Source: Pseudonocardia asaccharolytica DSM 44247 = NBRC 16224 (GTDB taxonomy: Bacteria; Actinomycetota; Actinomycetes; Mycobacteriales; Pseudonocardiaceae). Taken from it: DNA of 64,000 nucleotides. Positions 41,970 through 50,575 of this stretch are shown one piece after another (the stretch's first letter is position 1; each line of letters begins with the position of its first letter). The stretch is from assembly GCF_000423625.1 (NCBI RefSeq), contig NZ_AUII01000024.1:1-64000 (forward strand), written 5' to 3'. The translations under genes and the position numbers were made by a program. The notes below the pieces were generated by a model that made no database searches, was not told the origin of the DNA, and saw nothing but the letters and a program-made list of their open reading frames with translations.

Positions 41970-43100
41970 ATGTCGGGCGGTGAGCTCGCGACATTCATCG
42001 GTTCGCTGGCGCTGGTCGACCATCACTCCCATGGGGTCGCGGCCGGCCCGTTGGACGGCCCGGCATTCGAGGCGCTGCTGAGCGAGGGCGGCGCGCCGGC
42101 GCCGGGCATGTCGAACTTCGACACCCCGCTGGGACTGGCGCTGCGCCGCTGGTGCGCACCGGCGCTGGGGCTGCCCCCGCACGCCGCCCCGCAGGACTAC
42201 CTCGCCCGGCGCGCGGAACTCGGCGCGGCGGAAGCGGCCGCGCGGCTCCTGAGATCCACCCGCACCCACGAATATCTGATCGACACCGGATTCCGCAGCG
42301 ACGAACTCCTCGACCCCGCACGGTTCGCCGCGGTCTCCGGCGCGCGGGCGCACGAGGTCGTCCGGCTCGAAGCGGTCGCCGAGACGCTCGCCGGGGCTTC
42401 GGTGCGCCCCGCCGGTTTCGCCGACGCGTTCGAGGCGGCGCTCGAGGAGGCGACGGTCGGCGCGATCGGGCTCAAGAGCATCGTGGCCTATCGCGGCGGC
42501 TTCGACTTCCCGCCCGACCCACCGGCACCGACCGAGGTGCGCCGGGCCGCCGAGAGCTGGCTCGGGAGCGGGGCGCGCAGGCTTGATCACCCCGTCCTGC
42601 TGCGGCACGTGCTGTGGAGCGGGATCCGGCGCGGTCTGCCGTTGCAGCTGCACGTCGGCTATGGCGATCCCGACCTGGTCCTGCACCGGACCGACCCCAG
42701 CAGGCTCACCGGCTTCCTGAAGCTGACGGCGGACAGCGGTGTGCCGGTGCTGCTGCTGCACTGCTACCCGTACCACCGCCATGCGGCCTATCTGGCGGCC
42801 GTCCTGCCGCACGTGCATCTCGACCTGGGGCTGGCGATCCCCCATGTGGGAGCGCGGGCGGCCGCGCTGCTGGCCGAGACCCTCGAGCTGGCTCCCTTCG
42901 GCAAGCTGCTGTACTCCTCGGACGCGTACGGCCTTCCCGAGCTCTACCTGCTGGGTGCGACGCTGTTCCGACGGGCCCTGGCCCGGGTGCTGGGGGACTG
43001 GCTGGACGAGGACGCCCTCGCCCGTTCCGACGCCGAACACATCGCCCGCTCGATCTGCCGGCACAATGCCGAACGCGTCTATGGGCTGGGCCCGGCATGA
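41970..43100 (+). CDS. Amidohydrolase-superfamily protein (FluG-like)
   Basis: Using ATG 41970 (10 bases after GGAG; GTGs at 41952 and 41964 are alternatives) the protein has 376 residues. Metal-site features are DHHSHG near the N-terminus, LHVGYGDPDLVL, HCYPYHRHAAYLAAVLPHVH and a final YSSDAYGLPELYLLG with the metal-binding Asp. This is the pattern of the amidohydrolase domain of FluG/glutamine-synthetase-like fusions, here without the synthetase. Its stop overlaps the M20 peptidase start, so the two hydrolases probably act in one pathway on amide substrates (inference). Confidence 0.8.
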   Translation: MSGGELATFIGSLALVDHHSHGVAAGPLDGPAFEALLSEGGAPAPGMSNFDTPLGLALRRWCAPALGLPPHAAPQDYLARRAELGAAEAAARLLRSTRTHEYLIDTGFRSDELLDPARFAAVSGARAHEVVRLEAVAETLAGASVRPAGFADAFEAALEEATVGAIGLKSIVAYRGGFDFPPDPPAPTEVRRAAESWLGSGARRLDHPVLLRHVLWSGIRRGLPLQLHVGYGDPDLVLHRTDPSRLTGFLKLTADSGVPVLLLHCYPYHRHAAYLAAVLPHVHLDLGLAIPHVGARAAALLAETLELAPFGKLLYSSDAYGLPELYLLGATLFRRALARVLGDWLDEDALARSDAEHIARSICRHNAERVYGLGPA

Positions 43101-44263
43101 CGGCCACGCTGCTGCGCGCGGTATCCGCGGCGCTGGAGGACGAGCTCGCCGACGCGGTGGAGCTGCGTCACCTGCTGCATGCGCACCCGGACCTGTCCGG
43201 GGACGAGGCGCGGACCGCGGACCGGGTGGTCGACGCGCTCGGCGGGAGCGAGGTGTACGAGGTCGCCGCCACCGGACGGCTGATCCCCATCGGCGGCTGC
43301 GCCGGACCGGTGGTGGCCGTGCGCGCCGAGCTCGACGCCCTACCGATCATCGAGGACACCGGGGCTCCTTTCGCGGCCACCGTCGGCGCCATGCACGCCT
43401 GTGGGCACGACGTGCACCTCGCCGCGCTCGTCGCGCTGGCCAGGGCGGTGCGGCGGGTCGGCACACCGGTGCCGTTGCTCGCCGTTCTCCAGCCCCGGGA
43501 GGAGACCCGGCCCTCCGGGGCCCTGGACCTGGTGCGCGAGGAGGCGTTCACGCGGCTGGACGTGCGCGCGGTCATCGGCGCGCACCTACAGCCCGCGCTG
43601 CCCGCGGGATGCGTGAGTGCCACCCCAGGGGCGGTGAACGCCTCGTTCGACGAGGTCGTGCTCAGGATGCGGGGCCGCGGCGGCCATGGGGCCTACCCCC
43701 ACCTGAACCGCGATCCGGTGCTCGCCCTGATGCACGCGCTGGTCGCGGCGCACCAGATCGTCGCCGTACGCACCGATCCGATGCAGTCGGTGGTGTTCAC
43801 CGTCGGCCACCTCGATGCGCCCGGGACCGCCAACGTCATTCCGGACGCGGCCACCGCGCGTGGGGCACTGCGCGCGCTGCGCGAGGCGGACCGGACGATG
43901 CTGCACCGCGAGGTGGGACGTGCGGTGCACGCCGCTGCCGAGGTATTCGGCTGCCAGTGCCAGCTCGAGATCCATGACGGTCAGCCCGCCGTGGTGAACG
44001 ACGAGCGGCTCGCCGTGGCGACCCGGCGCTGGCTCGACCTCGCGGGTTTCGTGACCGACCGTGCGTTCCGTTCGTGTGGAAGCGACGACTTCGCCTACTA
44101 CGCCGCCGTCGCACCGTCGCTGATGATGTTCGTCGGGGTGGGGGACGGCGACACCACGGCCGGCCTGCACAGTCCCCGGTTTCTCCCGCCCGACTCGACG
44201 GTGCGGGATGTCGCGCGAAGCATGCTCGCCGGCTATCTCGCCGGTGTCGGTGGCTTGGGGTGA
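43097..44263 (+). CDS. M20D-family amidohydrolase (hippurate hydrolase-like)
   Basis: The 388-residue protein has M20 marks: LRHLLHAHPDLSGDEARTAD, RAELDALPIIEDTGAPFA, MHACGHDVHLAALVALARAV with the metal ligands, LLAVLQPREETRPSGALDLV with the catalytic Glu, a lid domain (GRGGHGAYPHLNRDPVLALM) and CGSDDFAYYAAVAPSLMMFV. It would cleave an N-acyl amino acid or similar amide. ATG 43097 overlaps the previous stop. The 220 bases that follow, up to the J-domain gene end, hold no supported gene. Confidence 0.87.
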   Translation: MTATLLRAVSAALEDELADAVELRHLLHAHPDLSGDEARTADRVVDALGGSEVYEVAATGRLIPIGGCAGPVVAVRAELDALPIIEDTGAPFAATVGAMHACGHDVHLAALVALARAVRRVGTPVPLLAVLQPREETRPSGALDLVREEAFTRLDVRAVIGAHLQPALPAGCVSATPGAVNASFDEVVLRMRGRGGHGAYPHLNRDPVLALMHALVAAHQIVAVRTDPMQSVVFTVGHLDAPGTANVIPDAATARGALRALREADRTMLHREVGRAVHAAAEVFGCQCQLEIHDGQPAVVNDERLAVATRRWLDLAGFVTDRAFRSCGSDDFAYYAAVAPSLMMFVGVGDGDTTAGLHSPRFLPPDSTVRDVARSMLAGYLAGVGGLG

Positions 44264-44483
44264 TCGGCTGGGCCGGGACGCCGCGGACCCGGTCCGGCCT
44301 ATCGGGGTGGGTCAGCCGGTGATCTGCTTGGCGCCGTCTCCGGCGCCGGTCATCGAGACCGCCCAGGTGCGGTTCCGCTTCGTTCCCTTCGCCGATCCCG
44401 AACCGGGCCGGCACACCGGCGCCGAGTACCTGTGATCGCCGCAGCTCCCGGCTCCGGGTCGCCGAGGTTCGCGGTCGGGCCGC

Positions 44484-44903
44484 TCAGAACGACAGATGGA
44501 CCCGGACGGGCCCGACGACCAGCGAAACCGACCATGGCCGGCGGCGGACCTCGCAGCGGACCGGGATCGGCACCGGGCCCGATCGAGACGGTGCGTCCGC
44601 CGCGGCCGATGCCGCGGGCCGGCGCGGCGGCTGCGGCCCGGCGCCGGAGCGCGGTTTCGCGCGCGCGGGCCCGGGATCGCGGGGTGGTTGGCGACCGCGC
44701 AGCGCCCGGTAGGCGGCCTGCACCTCGTCGAGGGTGATGGCCTCCCGGGCCGCGGTGGGATCCCGGGTGTCGGGGTGCAGTTCGCGCAGGCGCCGTCGAT
44801 AGCCGCGCGCGATGTCGGCGGCCGAGGCACCGGGAGCGACCCCCAGGACCGCATACGGATCCCGGTTGCTCGCCGGCCCATCGTGCGGGGGGATGCGGGC
44901 CAT
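44484..44903 (-). CDS. J-domain (DnaJ-like) protein
   Basis: From ATG 44903 the protein has 139 residues. The J domain spans about 16-70 (DPYAVLGVAPGASAADIARG, RRRLRELHPDTRDP with the HPD tripeptide, EVQAAYRALRG). A low-complexity Arg/Pro/Ala linker precedes a short C-terminal strand region (RPWSVSLVVGPVRVHLSF). It could stimulate a DnaK ATPase; no DnaK gene is nearby. Confidence 0.8.
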   Translation of the reverse strand: MARIPPHDGPASNRDPYAVLGVAPGASAADIARGYRRRLRELHPDTRDPTAAREAITLDEVQAAYRALRGRQPPRDPGPARAKPRSGAGPQPPRRPAASAAADAPSRSGPVPIPVRCEVRRRPWSVSLVVGPVRVHLSF

Positions 44904-45410
44904 GACGGTTCCGTCTTTCGTGTTCGGGCACCGGTGCGCCGCCCCGCCGGCGAGGCGGCTGGATACCGCCGACTCTACGACGGCATCCACGCACCGGCAT
45001 GCTGCGCGCCCGGCGTCGGCCGCAGACCTCAGAGAGGAGACAGCATCGCCGGAATCGAGCCGGGGAGACAGCGCCGCCGGTTCCCACGGCCGGGCGACCC
45101 CGGCACAACGTGCGTCCGATCCTGAAAGGCACGCCGGCGAGATGTCACGGACATGGCGAGGGGTCCTTCGTCAGCCGTTTTGCAACGGCGCGCCGGATCG
45201 CATCTTTGGGCATACAATCGAGCGAACAACAATCGAATGCCGACCGAACTGCGCCTCTGCCGACCGCAGAGGCTGAGGTGCTGGTGCGTGCCGACCAGGC
45301 ACGGGTCTGGACTGCCGAATCGATCTGGAGGCAGCGCAGGCAGTTCCACCGATTCTCTCTCCACCAGGACGAATGATCCTGCCTTGGTTCAGTGACGATG
45401 GAGGGCGGCG
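44904..45410. other. 507-base intergenic region upstream of lsr2
   Basis: No gene is supported. A less GC-rich stretch at about 45200-45245 (with TTTGGGCATACAATCG and repeated CAATCGA) lies some 170 bases before the lsr2 start and may hold its promoter or an Lsr2 autoregulatory site, since Lsr2 prefers AT-rich DNA. Confidence 0.35.
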
Positions 45411-45785
45411 ATGGTGCAGATCCAGGAGGTCCGACTGGTCGACGACCTGACCGGTGAGCAGGCCGACGAGACGGTCGTGTTCGGCTTGGACGGCAAGGGG
45501 TACGAGATCGACCTGTCGAAAGCGCACGCCGAATCGCTGCGCAACGTGCTCGCCGAGTTCGTCGCGGCGGCGCGGCGGGCCGATGGCGGGCGGCGCGGAC
45601 GACGGGCGAGCGCCGGCCGTCGAACGGCGGCCGGGCCCGACGGCGGGGCGCCGGCGCGCCCGGCCGTCGTGGACCGCGCGCAGAACCAGGCGGTTCGGGA
45701 ATGGGCGCGCGAGCACGGAATGAAGGTTTCCGAGCGCGGCCGGATCCCGGCCGACGTCCTGCGGGCCTACCAGCAAGCGCATTAA
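45411..45785 (+). CDS. lsr2: Lsr2-family nucleoid-associated xenogeneic silencer
   Basis: The 124-residue protein has an N-terminal oligomerisation domain ([38 protein letters not shown]), a basic Gly/Ala/Arg linker and a C-terminal DNA-binding domain with the minor-groove motif RGR in [20 protein letters not shown]. Lsr2 coats AT-rich, often acquired DNA and represses it. At 124 residues it is slightly longer than the usual about 112 because of the linker. Confidence 0.95.
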   Translation: MVQIQEVRLVDDLTGEQADETVVFGLDGKGYEIDLSKAHAESLRNVLAEFVAAARRADGGRRGRRASAGRRTAAGPDGGAPARPAVVDRAQNQAVREWAREHGMKVSERGRIPADVLRAYQQAH

Positions 45786-45812
45786 CCTCCCTCGGTGGAG
45801 AGCGGTATCTGC

Positions 45813-46127
45813 CTACGGCCCTGCACCGGGGTCCGCGTCGGCCTCGAGGACCCGCAGGATTCTCCGGCGGGCGAGCCGTTCGACGAGTTCCGGCAGCGCG
45901 CCCGGAGGTTCGCTCTGCAGATCGTGGCGGCAGTCGAGAACGACGCGGCTGATGAGGGCCAGGTCGAGCCGGGAACCGAATTCGGCCATGAGCCGCTCGG
46001 TGGCATCGGCCAGGGAGAGGTGGTCGTCGCCCGGCTCGATATCCCTGAGCGCGCTGGGGGAGGAAGTCGGATCGGCTCGGACCGGCCCGTCGCTGTGGGG
46101 CTGCAGCCATACGTTGGACGGACTCAC
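45813..46127 (-). CDS. Three-helix-bundle dimerisation-domain protein
   Basis: GTG 46127 lies 6 bases after GGAGG and gives 104 residues. The core LSLADATERLMAEFGSRLDL followed by LISRVVLDCRHDLQ and LPELVERLARRRI matches the small three-helix domain widespread in actinobacteria. Function is unknown. A Pro/Ser-rich start and a short acidic tail flank it. It faces lsr2 convergently. Confidence 0.65.
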   Translation of the reverse strand: MSPSNVWLQPHSDGPVRADPTSSPSALRDIEPGDDHLSLADATERLMAEFGSRLDLALISRVVLDCRHDLQSEPPGALPELVERLARRRILRVLEADADPGAGP

Positions 46128-46180
46128 CGAACACCTCCAACCGGTTCGTCGATCGGATCAACCGTCGTCGTGGCGCGGGA

Positions 46181-46378
46181 TCAGCTCGGGGTGAGGAGCG
46201 TGTCCGTCGGCGCCTCCTCGACGGGCGGTCTCTCGCGTCCGACGTCGTCCTTGAGGTCGTCGACGCCCGGACCATGGAGAGCGGCGAGGAGCTGCACGTG
46301 CTGAGCGCTGGGGGAGCGATCCGTGGAGTCCGCCGGGTCGACCTGCTGGAGATCGGAAACATGCTGGCGCGCTGCCAT
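46181..46378 (-). CDS. Small hypothetical protein
   Basis: ATG 46378 follows AAGGAGAAGG, a strong ribosome binding site. The 65-residue product is polar, begins MAARQHVSDLQQVDPADSTD and ends EEAPTDTLLTPS, with one possible helix (AQHVQLLAALHG). No family is recognised. An AT-rich palindromic region lies directly upstream. Confidence 0.5.
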   Translation of the reverse strand: MAARQHVSDLQQVDPADSTDRSPSAQHVQLLAALHGPGVDDLKDDVGRERPPVEEAPTDTLLTPS

Positions 46379-46409
46379 GAGTCCTTCTCCTTCCAATGTC
46401 ATAAAGCTA

Positions 46410-46427
46410 TAGCTAACATATTAGCTA
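46410..46427. promoter_or_regulatory. AT-rich palindromic operator candidate
   Basis: TAGCTAA (46410-46416) and TTAGCTA (46421-46427) form a perfect inverted repeat around CATA, inside a roughly 40-base AT-rich island (46395-46435) that also holds AGCTATAGCT. It lies 32 bases upstream of the small minus-strand gene and 6 bases before a possible plus-strand start, as expected for a divergent promoter or operator. Confidence 0.5.
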
Positions 46428-46432
46428 TTGAT

Positions 46433-46612
46433 ATGGCATGGGTCACTATCGAGTGGGACCGTATCCGGTCGGTCCTCGGAAGGGGGTGGTTGCCGGAAGA
46501 GGATCGGGACGCGCCCGAGGGACGTGGGTCGCATCCGGAACCGAGCCAGGGCGCCGTCACCGCGGGCGAGATCGCGGGTCTCTTCGGCGTGTCCGCCGAT
46601 CAACACCGCTGA
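46433..46612 (+). CDS. Possible small protein with truncated HTH-like end
   Basis: ATG 46433 directly after the AT-rich island opens a 59-codon frame: MAWVTIEWDRIRSVLGRGWL, an acidic Pro-rich middle, and TAGEIAGLFGVSADQHR at the end. The last part resembles the first two helices of a MerR or excisionase-type helix-turn-helix and may be a truncated regulator. No ribosome binding site is visible. Confidence 0.3.
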   Translation: MAWVTIEWDRIRSVLGRGWLPEEDRDAPEGRGSHPEPSQGAVTAGEIAGLFGVSADQHR

Positions 46613-46945
46613 GGACGTCGGCCCCACCACCACCTTGCCTGCCGGTGGGGCCGCTGTCTGTCCGGGGTGACCGTCCCGACGATCCATCCGGATGCCGCCA
46701 GGTAGAGCCGGTCAAGCACGAGGACCCAGCAAGGGTTTGCCCGGTCTGGTCGCGGCGGCGTGTTCGTAGCGCGTCCGCCGCGAACAAGGCAGGGTCCAGC
46801 AGAAACCCCTGTCAGATGCCATTTGCCCGAGGCGATGGCCAACCGGGCCGGGCGCCGGAACCCGAGATCAACACCACATTCGATTCAGGGTTTGGCCGCG
46901 GCAGGGATGGGCAACCGGCAGGTACGGAAGGAGAACGGACATGCC
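46613..46945. other. 333-base intergenic region
   Basis: I see no supportable gene between the small frame and the RsbW-like gene. The last 60 bases contain the AAGGAG of the downstream gene and presumably its promoter. Confidence 0.3.
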
Positions 46946-47428
46946 ATGGCCACGAGGACCGACAATGTGAACGGTCGTGAACCGGCCGGCGGCCACGGGA
47001 CGAGGCCGAGCCTGAACACCAGGTTCGATGCCACCGAACCGTTGGAGCTGCACCATCACGCGGATCCCCACGAGCTCAGGGCGATCCGCGCGGAGATCGC
47101 AGACTGGGCCGATCGGACGGGGCTCCCTGACCACACCCTGGTCGATCTCCAGCTCGCAGTCGGCGAGGCCGTCGCCAACAGCGTCGAACATGCCTACCGC
47201 GGCCGTCGGCCAGGGACCGTCGATGTCCGACTCGATGTCCACCGACGCGGTGCGCACCGAGTCGTCAACGTCCGGATCGCCGATCGCGGACGTTGGCATT
47301 CCCGGCCCCGGCACAGCGGAAATCGCGGACGGGGGCTGTTCCTCATCGGAGAACTGGCCGAGCAGGTGCGGGTGACGCCGAGCCTGATGGGCACCGAGGT
47401 CCGCTTCACGATCCCGATCGGCAACTGA
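46946..47428 (+). CDS. RsbW-like anti-sigma/ATP-binding regulatory kinase
   Basis: ATG 46946 gives 160 residues; AAGGAG at 46927-46932 is a little far upstream. The HATPase core shows LVDLQLAVGEAVANSVEHAY (N box with Glu/Asn), VVNVRIADRGRW (G1-type D-R-G) and GNRGRGLFLIGELAEQVRVT (G2), ending EVRFTIPI. These Bergerat-fold proteins bind a sigma factor or phosphorylate a STAS antagonist. No adjacent sigma or STAS gene; the MEDS-STAS protein at 49414-50421 and SigF-like factor at 37496-38284 are possible partners (inference). Confidence 0.88.
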   Translation: MATRTDNVNGREPAGGHGTRPSLNTRFDATEPLELHHHADPHELRAIRAEIADWADRTGLPDHTLVDLQLAVGEAVANSVEHAYRGRRPGTVDVRLDVHRRGAHRVVNVRIADRGRWHSRPRHSGNRGRGLFLIGELAEQVRVTPSLMGTEVRFTIPIGN

Positions 47429-47440
47429 GACGGGCAGGCC

Positions 47441-48292
47441 TCAGCGGGTGGAGCCGGGCACCGATCCGCCGGAGACGAGCCGCCGCGAGCCCGTCGGGCC
47501 GTATCGGATCGAGCGCAGGCCGGGCAGCGCGACCGCGGAGCGCTGAACCGGGCGGCGGAAGCCTCGCACCACCGGCCATGCCGGGGCGGGCGGAAAGATA
47601 CCGTCCAGAGCGGACGCCACGGGAACTCCGACGCTGGAACGCAGCAGCTCGTGGTACTCGTCGTACTGGGCGACGGCCGCCGCGATATTGCCCTGCGCGA
47701 GATGCGCCTCGATGAGCGCCCTGCGCGCGCTCTCCCGGCTGGGCGCGGTCGCCACGGCGGTCTGGGCCAACTCGATCGCGGCATCGTGATGTCCCGCGGC
47801 AGTGAGCCGCAGGCTCAGGTCCTCACACGCGTTCAGCCGCAGCTGGCGGAAACGTTCGCGCTCGATGGCGATCCACGACGCGGTCCAGGAGGGGAGGATG
47901 TCCGCCCGCAGGGCGGACGTGTCGGCGATCTCGGTGGCGGGACGTTCGGGCAGCGTGCGCACGAGGGCCATCGCCTCGGCAAGATCGACCTCGACGTCAG
48001 GGGCGAGTGCCACCGGCGCGTCGGTGATGGACGGCCCGGCGCCGACGAGCAGCCCGGGTACGTCGATCGCGTCGAGGGCCTCGGCCAGCAGCCGCAACGC
48101 CGCGTCGGCGGGAACCTCCGGCCACAGGTCGGCGGCCAGCGCGAGCCGCGGCTGGGGCCGCGGGTGCACGGCCAGATAGGCCACCACCCGGCGGGCGTCC
48201 GCGCTGAGCGGCACGCCGGCGCCGTCCTGGTCGAGGGCAAAGGATCCGAGCACCGTCACCCGGTGCAACGGCCGTCGCTGATCGTCAGGCAT
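47441..48292 (-). CDS. AfsR/SARP-like regulator with BTAD domain
   Basis: The 283-residue protein starts with a winged-helix-like region (VTVLGSFALDQDGAGVPLSA, RRVVAYLAVHPRPQPRLALA) and has a bacterial transcriptional activator domain (LNACEDLSLRLTAAGHHDAA, IELAQTAVATAPSRESARRA, LIEAHLAQGNIAAAVAQYDE). This is the SARP build. The DNA-binding half is short and lacks a clear recognition helix, so it may be regulatory without classic SARP binding. It is convergent with the RsbW-like gene, 12 bases apart. Confidence 0.8.
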   Translation of the reverse strand: MPDDQRRPLHRVTVLGSFALDQDGAGVPLSADARRVVAYLAVHPRPQPRLALAADLWPEVPADAALRLLAEALDAIDVPGLLVGAGPSITDAPVALAPDVEVDLAEAMALVRTLPERPATEIADTSALRADILPSWTASWIAIERERFRQLRLNACEDLSLRLTAAGHHDAAIELAQTAVATAPSRESARRALIEAHLAQGNIAAAVAQYDEYHELLRSSVGVPVASALDGIFPPAPAWPVVRGFRRPVQRSAVALPGLRSIRYGPTGSRRLVSGGSVPGSTR

Positions 48293-48463
48293 GGATATCC
48301 CCGCAGGTGGTGAAACGTCTGTGTGTCGACCCGTCCGCAGGCCTCATGGCACCGAGTACGCCGGCGAGTCTTCTCCGCCGCACACAGCTTGCCAAGGGGC
48401 TCTTTCGTCACATCTGCAGCCTGCGTACGGCGGACGGGTGACGTCGATCGGATCGATCTTAAC

Positions 48464-49417
48464 TCATGGGGAAGCGTGTAACCGAACGTGGGTACCCGCA
48501 CGGTCCTGCCACACATGCAGCAGGTCACACAGCTGCCGGGCGATCCACATGCCGCGGCCCCGGGGGTCGGTCGGACGCGGCGCCCGCAGGCCCGGCAGCG
48601 GATCGGCGAGGGTGCCACCGTCGTGCACCTCGCACACCAAGCCGTCGGCGGAGAGCCACAGTGACAGCTGCGCCTCGCGTGTGCCGTGCTCGACGGCATT
48701 CGTCGCGATCTCGTTGATCGCCAGCACGATGTCCTCGATCCGGGCGGGGGTGAACGAGGTACCGGTGAGCAGGTTGGCGACCGCGGTGCGGACCTCGCGC
48801 AGCTGCCACGCCGTGTAGGTGAGCTGGACGTCCGGCGGGCCGAGCAGCGCGGGCGCCGGGGTCGGGGTCGCCTCCAGCACCTCCCGGGGGAGGCGGTGGG
48901 CCGGGTTGTGCCGGAACTCGCCGTCGACGAGCAGCAGCGGATGGTTGCGCCGGGCGCCGTCGAGGATCTCCAGGTGCAGGGGCAGCTCGGGATAGAAGCA
49001 CAGCAGGCTCACCGGCAGGTCGCCGAGCGCGATGTTGGCCGCGGCATCGAACTCGGTCCAGTACCGGCCATCGACGCCGTCGAGCCGGTTGTCGTGCTCG
49101 GCGACGACCGTGACATGCCCCGATTCGCTGGTCAGCTCGCGCAGCTCACGGGCGCGCCGTACCGCGGTGGTCTGCCCCGAGCCACGGGTGAACGGGTGCG
49201 GCTCGGCCAGCACGATGAGCCCGGCGGGGTTGCCGAGCGCGGTGTGCAGCGCCCGTTCCGTAGCGGGGCGCACCGACAGCGCGACGGGTTCCCCACGCTC
49301 GAGGAGCGTGCCGATCAGCGGCAACAGCTGCGCGACGAGGTCGTCGGGGGAGCAGAAAAACCCCGCGGCGTGCCGCAGCCGAAGCGGGACCGCGACCCGG
49401 GTTGTCTCGACCTTCAT
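48464..49417 (-). CDS. MEDS-domain anti-sigma-type ATPase
   Basis: From ATG 49417 the 317-residue protein has an N-terminal MEDS-type domain (LVAQLLPLIGTLLERGEPVA, VTVVAEHDNRLDGVDGRYWT, LPVSLLCFYPELPLHLEILD) and a C-terminal HATPase with DIVLAINEIATNAVEHG (N box), CEVHDGGTLADP (G1) and DPRGRGMWIARQLCD (G2). The start overlaps the stop of the MEDS-STAS gene (ATGA), so kinase and antagonist are coupled. I infer a partner-switching pair whose input is sensed by MEDS domains on both proteins. Confidence 0.83.
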   Translation of the reverse strand: MKVETTRVAVPLRLRHAAGFFCSPDDLVAQLLPLIGTLLERGEPVALSVRPATERALHTALGNPAGLIVLAEPHPFTRGSGQTTAVRRARELRELTSESGHVTVVAEHDNRLDGVDGRYWTEFDAAANIALGDLPVSLLCFYPELPLHLEILDGARRNHPLLLVDGEFRHNPAHRLPREVLEATPTPAPALLGPPDVQLTYTAWQLREVRTAVANLLTGTSFTPARIEDIVLAINEIATNAVEHGTREAQLSLWLSADGLVCEVHDGGTLADPLPGLRAPRPTDPRGRGMWIARQLCDLLHVWQDRAGTHVRLHASP

Positions 49418-50421
49418 CGCACCTCTCGAAGAGTCCCGGCCGTGCCTTCCCCGACCGTATCCGCCACCGTGTCCTGGCATTGCCGTCCCGGCCCATCCTC
49501 GTCCGGGGCAACGCCGGGCGTCGGGGGCGGAGCCTCGGCGCCTTCGTGCGGACGGCTGAACTCCAGCAGCACGAGCTGGGCGGCGAACGGCGCCCCGCAC
49601 CGGTCGAGCACGCGCGCGATCCACGGCCGGACGTCGCGCAGAACCAGCCGATGGGTGCTGGGGAATCCCTCGGCCCCCTGTACCAGGGCAACGGCGCCCG
49701 CGACGTCGAGGAATCTCAGCGAGGCAAGGTCGAGCTCGATATCGGTCGGGGCCGAGTGTGAGCGCAGCGCGTCGTCGAGGGTGGTCTCGAGCAACCGGGT
49801 GACCGCGGGTCGGTTGCTGTGGTCGATATCGCCGGCCAGTCGCGCGCTGGTGGCCCCGGTGCGGGTGATGCGCAGCAGCCCGTCGTCGTAGGCGGTCGGA
49901 GGGGTCAGCTCCTTGCCGTGCAGGCCGCACAGCCGTTCGATCTGGGCATCGGTGTAGCGGACCCGGTCGTAGAGGCAGAGCGCGGTGACGCTGCGGCTGC
50001 GGACCAGCTCGTCGAGCTCGCTTTCGAACTCGACGATGTCGAGCAGGCCGGGCCGGGTGGTGCCGTAGCTCATCTGGCCCGTCATCCGCAGGCCCGCGTA
50101 TCCGCGTGCCTTCGCCTCGTCGATCCGGGCGCACATCAGCTTCCGGGCCTCGGACAGCGACGCACGGAACAGCTGGCGAATCCTCGCCGCCGGAAGGATC
50201 TCCAGCTGCCCGGTGCGCAACGGCTGATCGACCGGTACGCGGTCATCGGCCAGCCGACCCAGCACCGAATCGACGGTGCCGTCGTCGAAATAACACACCT
50301 GCTCGTTGCGGGACAGCCCGCCGGCCACGAAGTCCGCCGAGATCTCCCAGAGCTGCTCGTCGCTGACCGGAACCGCGCATACGTGATCGCCGGGGCCCAC
50401 ATCCGCCGTCGATCTCACCAC
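49414..50421 (-). CDS. MEDS-STAS anti-anti-sigma-type protein
   Basis: The 335-residue product starts at GTG 50421 (weak ribosome binding site). Its MEDS domain shows VGPGDHVCAVPVSDEQLWEI, GLSRNEQVCYFDDGTVDSVL, GYAGLRMTGQMSYGTTRPG and ALCLYDRVRYTDAQIERLCG. A STAS domain follows (ITRTGATSARLAGDIDHSNR, IELDLASLRFLDVAGAVALV), with D-V-A in place of the usual D-S-S/T, so the phosphorylatable Ser may be Ala. A polar tail of about 45 residues ends the protein. It is the presumed antagonist of the overlapping MEDS-HATPase. Confidence 0.83.
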   Translation of the reverse strand: MVRSTADVGPGDHVCAVPVSDEQLWEISADFVAGGLSRNEQVCYFDDGTVDSVLGRLADDRVPVDQPLRTGQLEILPAARIRQLFRASLSEARKLMCARIDEAKARGYAGLRMTGQMSYGTTRPGLLDIVEFESELDELVRSRSVTALCLYDRVRYTDAQIERLCGLHGKELTPPTAYDDGLLRITRTGATSARLAGDIDHSNRPAVTRLLETTLDDALRSHSAPTDIELDLASLRFLDVAGAVALVQGAEGFPSTHRLVLRDVRPWIARVLDRCGAPFAAQLVLLEFSRPHEGAEAPPPTPGVAPDEDGPGRQCQDTVADTVGEGTAGTLREVR

Positions 50422-50575
50422 TGTGTGTACCCAATCGGAGCTTTGTACGATGTTGCTGCAGACACTGCATGGTCCCGGAGCCGTTCGGTACCACCACCCC
50501 TCATGTTCCCGCCGAACCGGCGGTCCCGCGCGATGAACGGGTGTGCGGATCCGCCCGTACGGCCCGACCAGCTGC

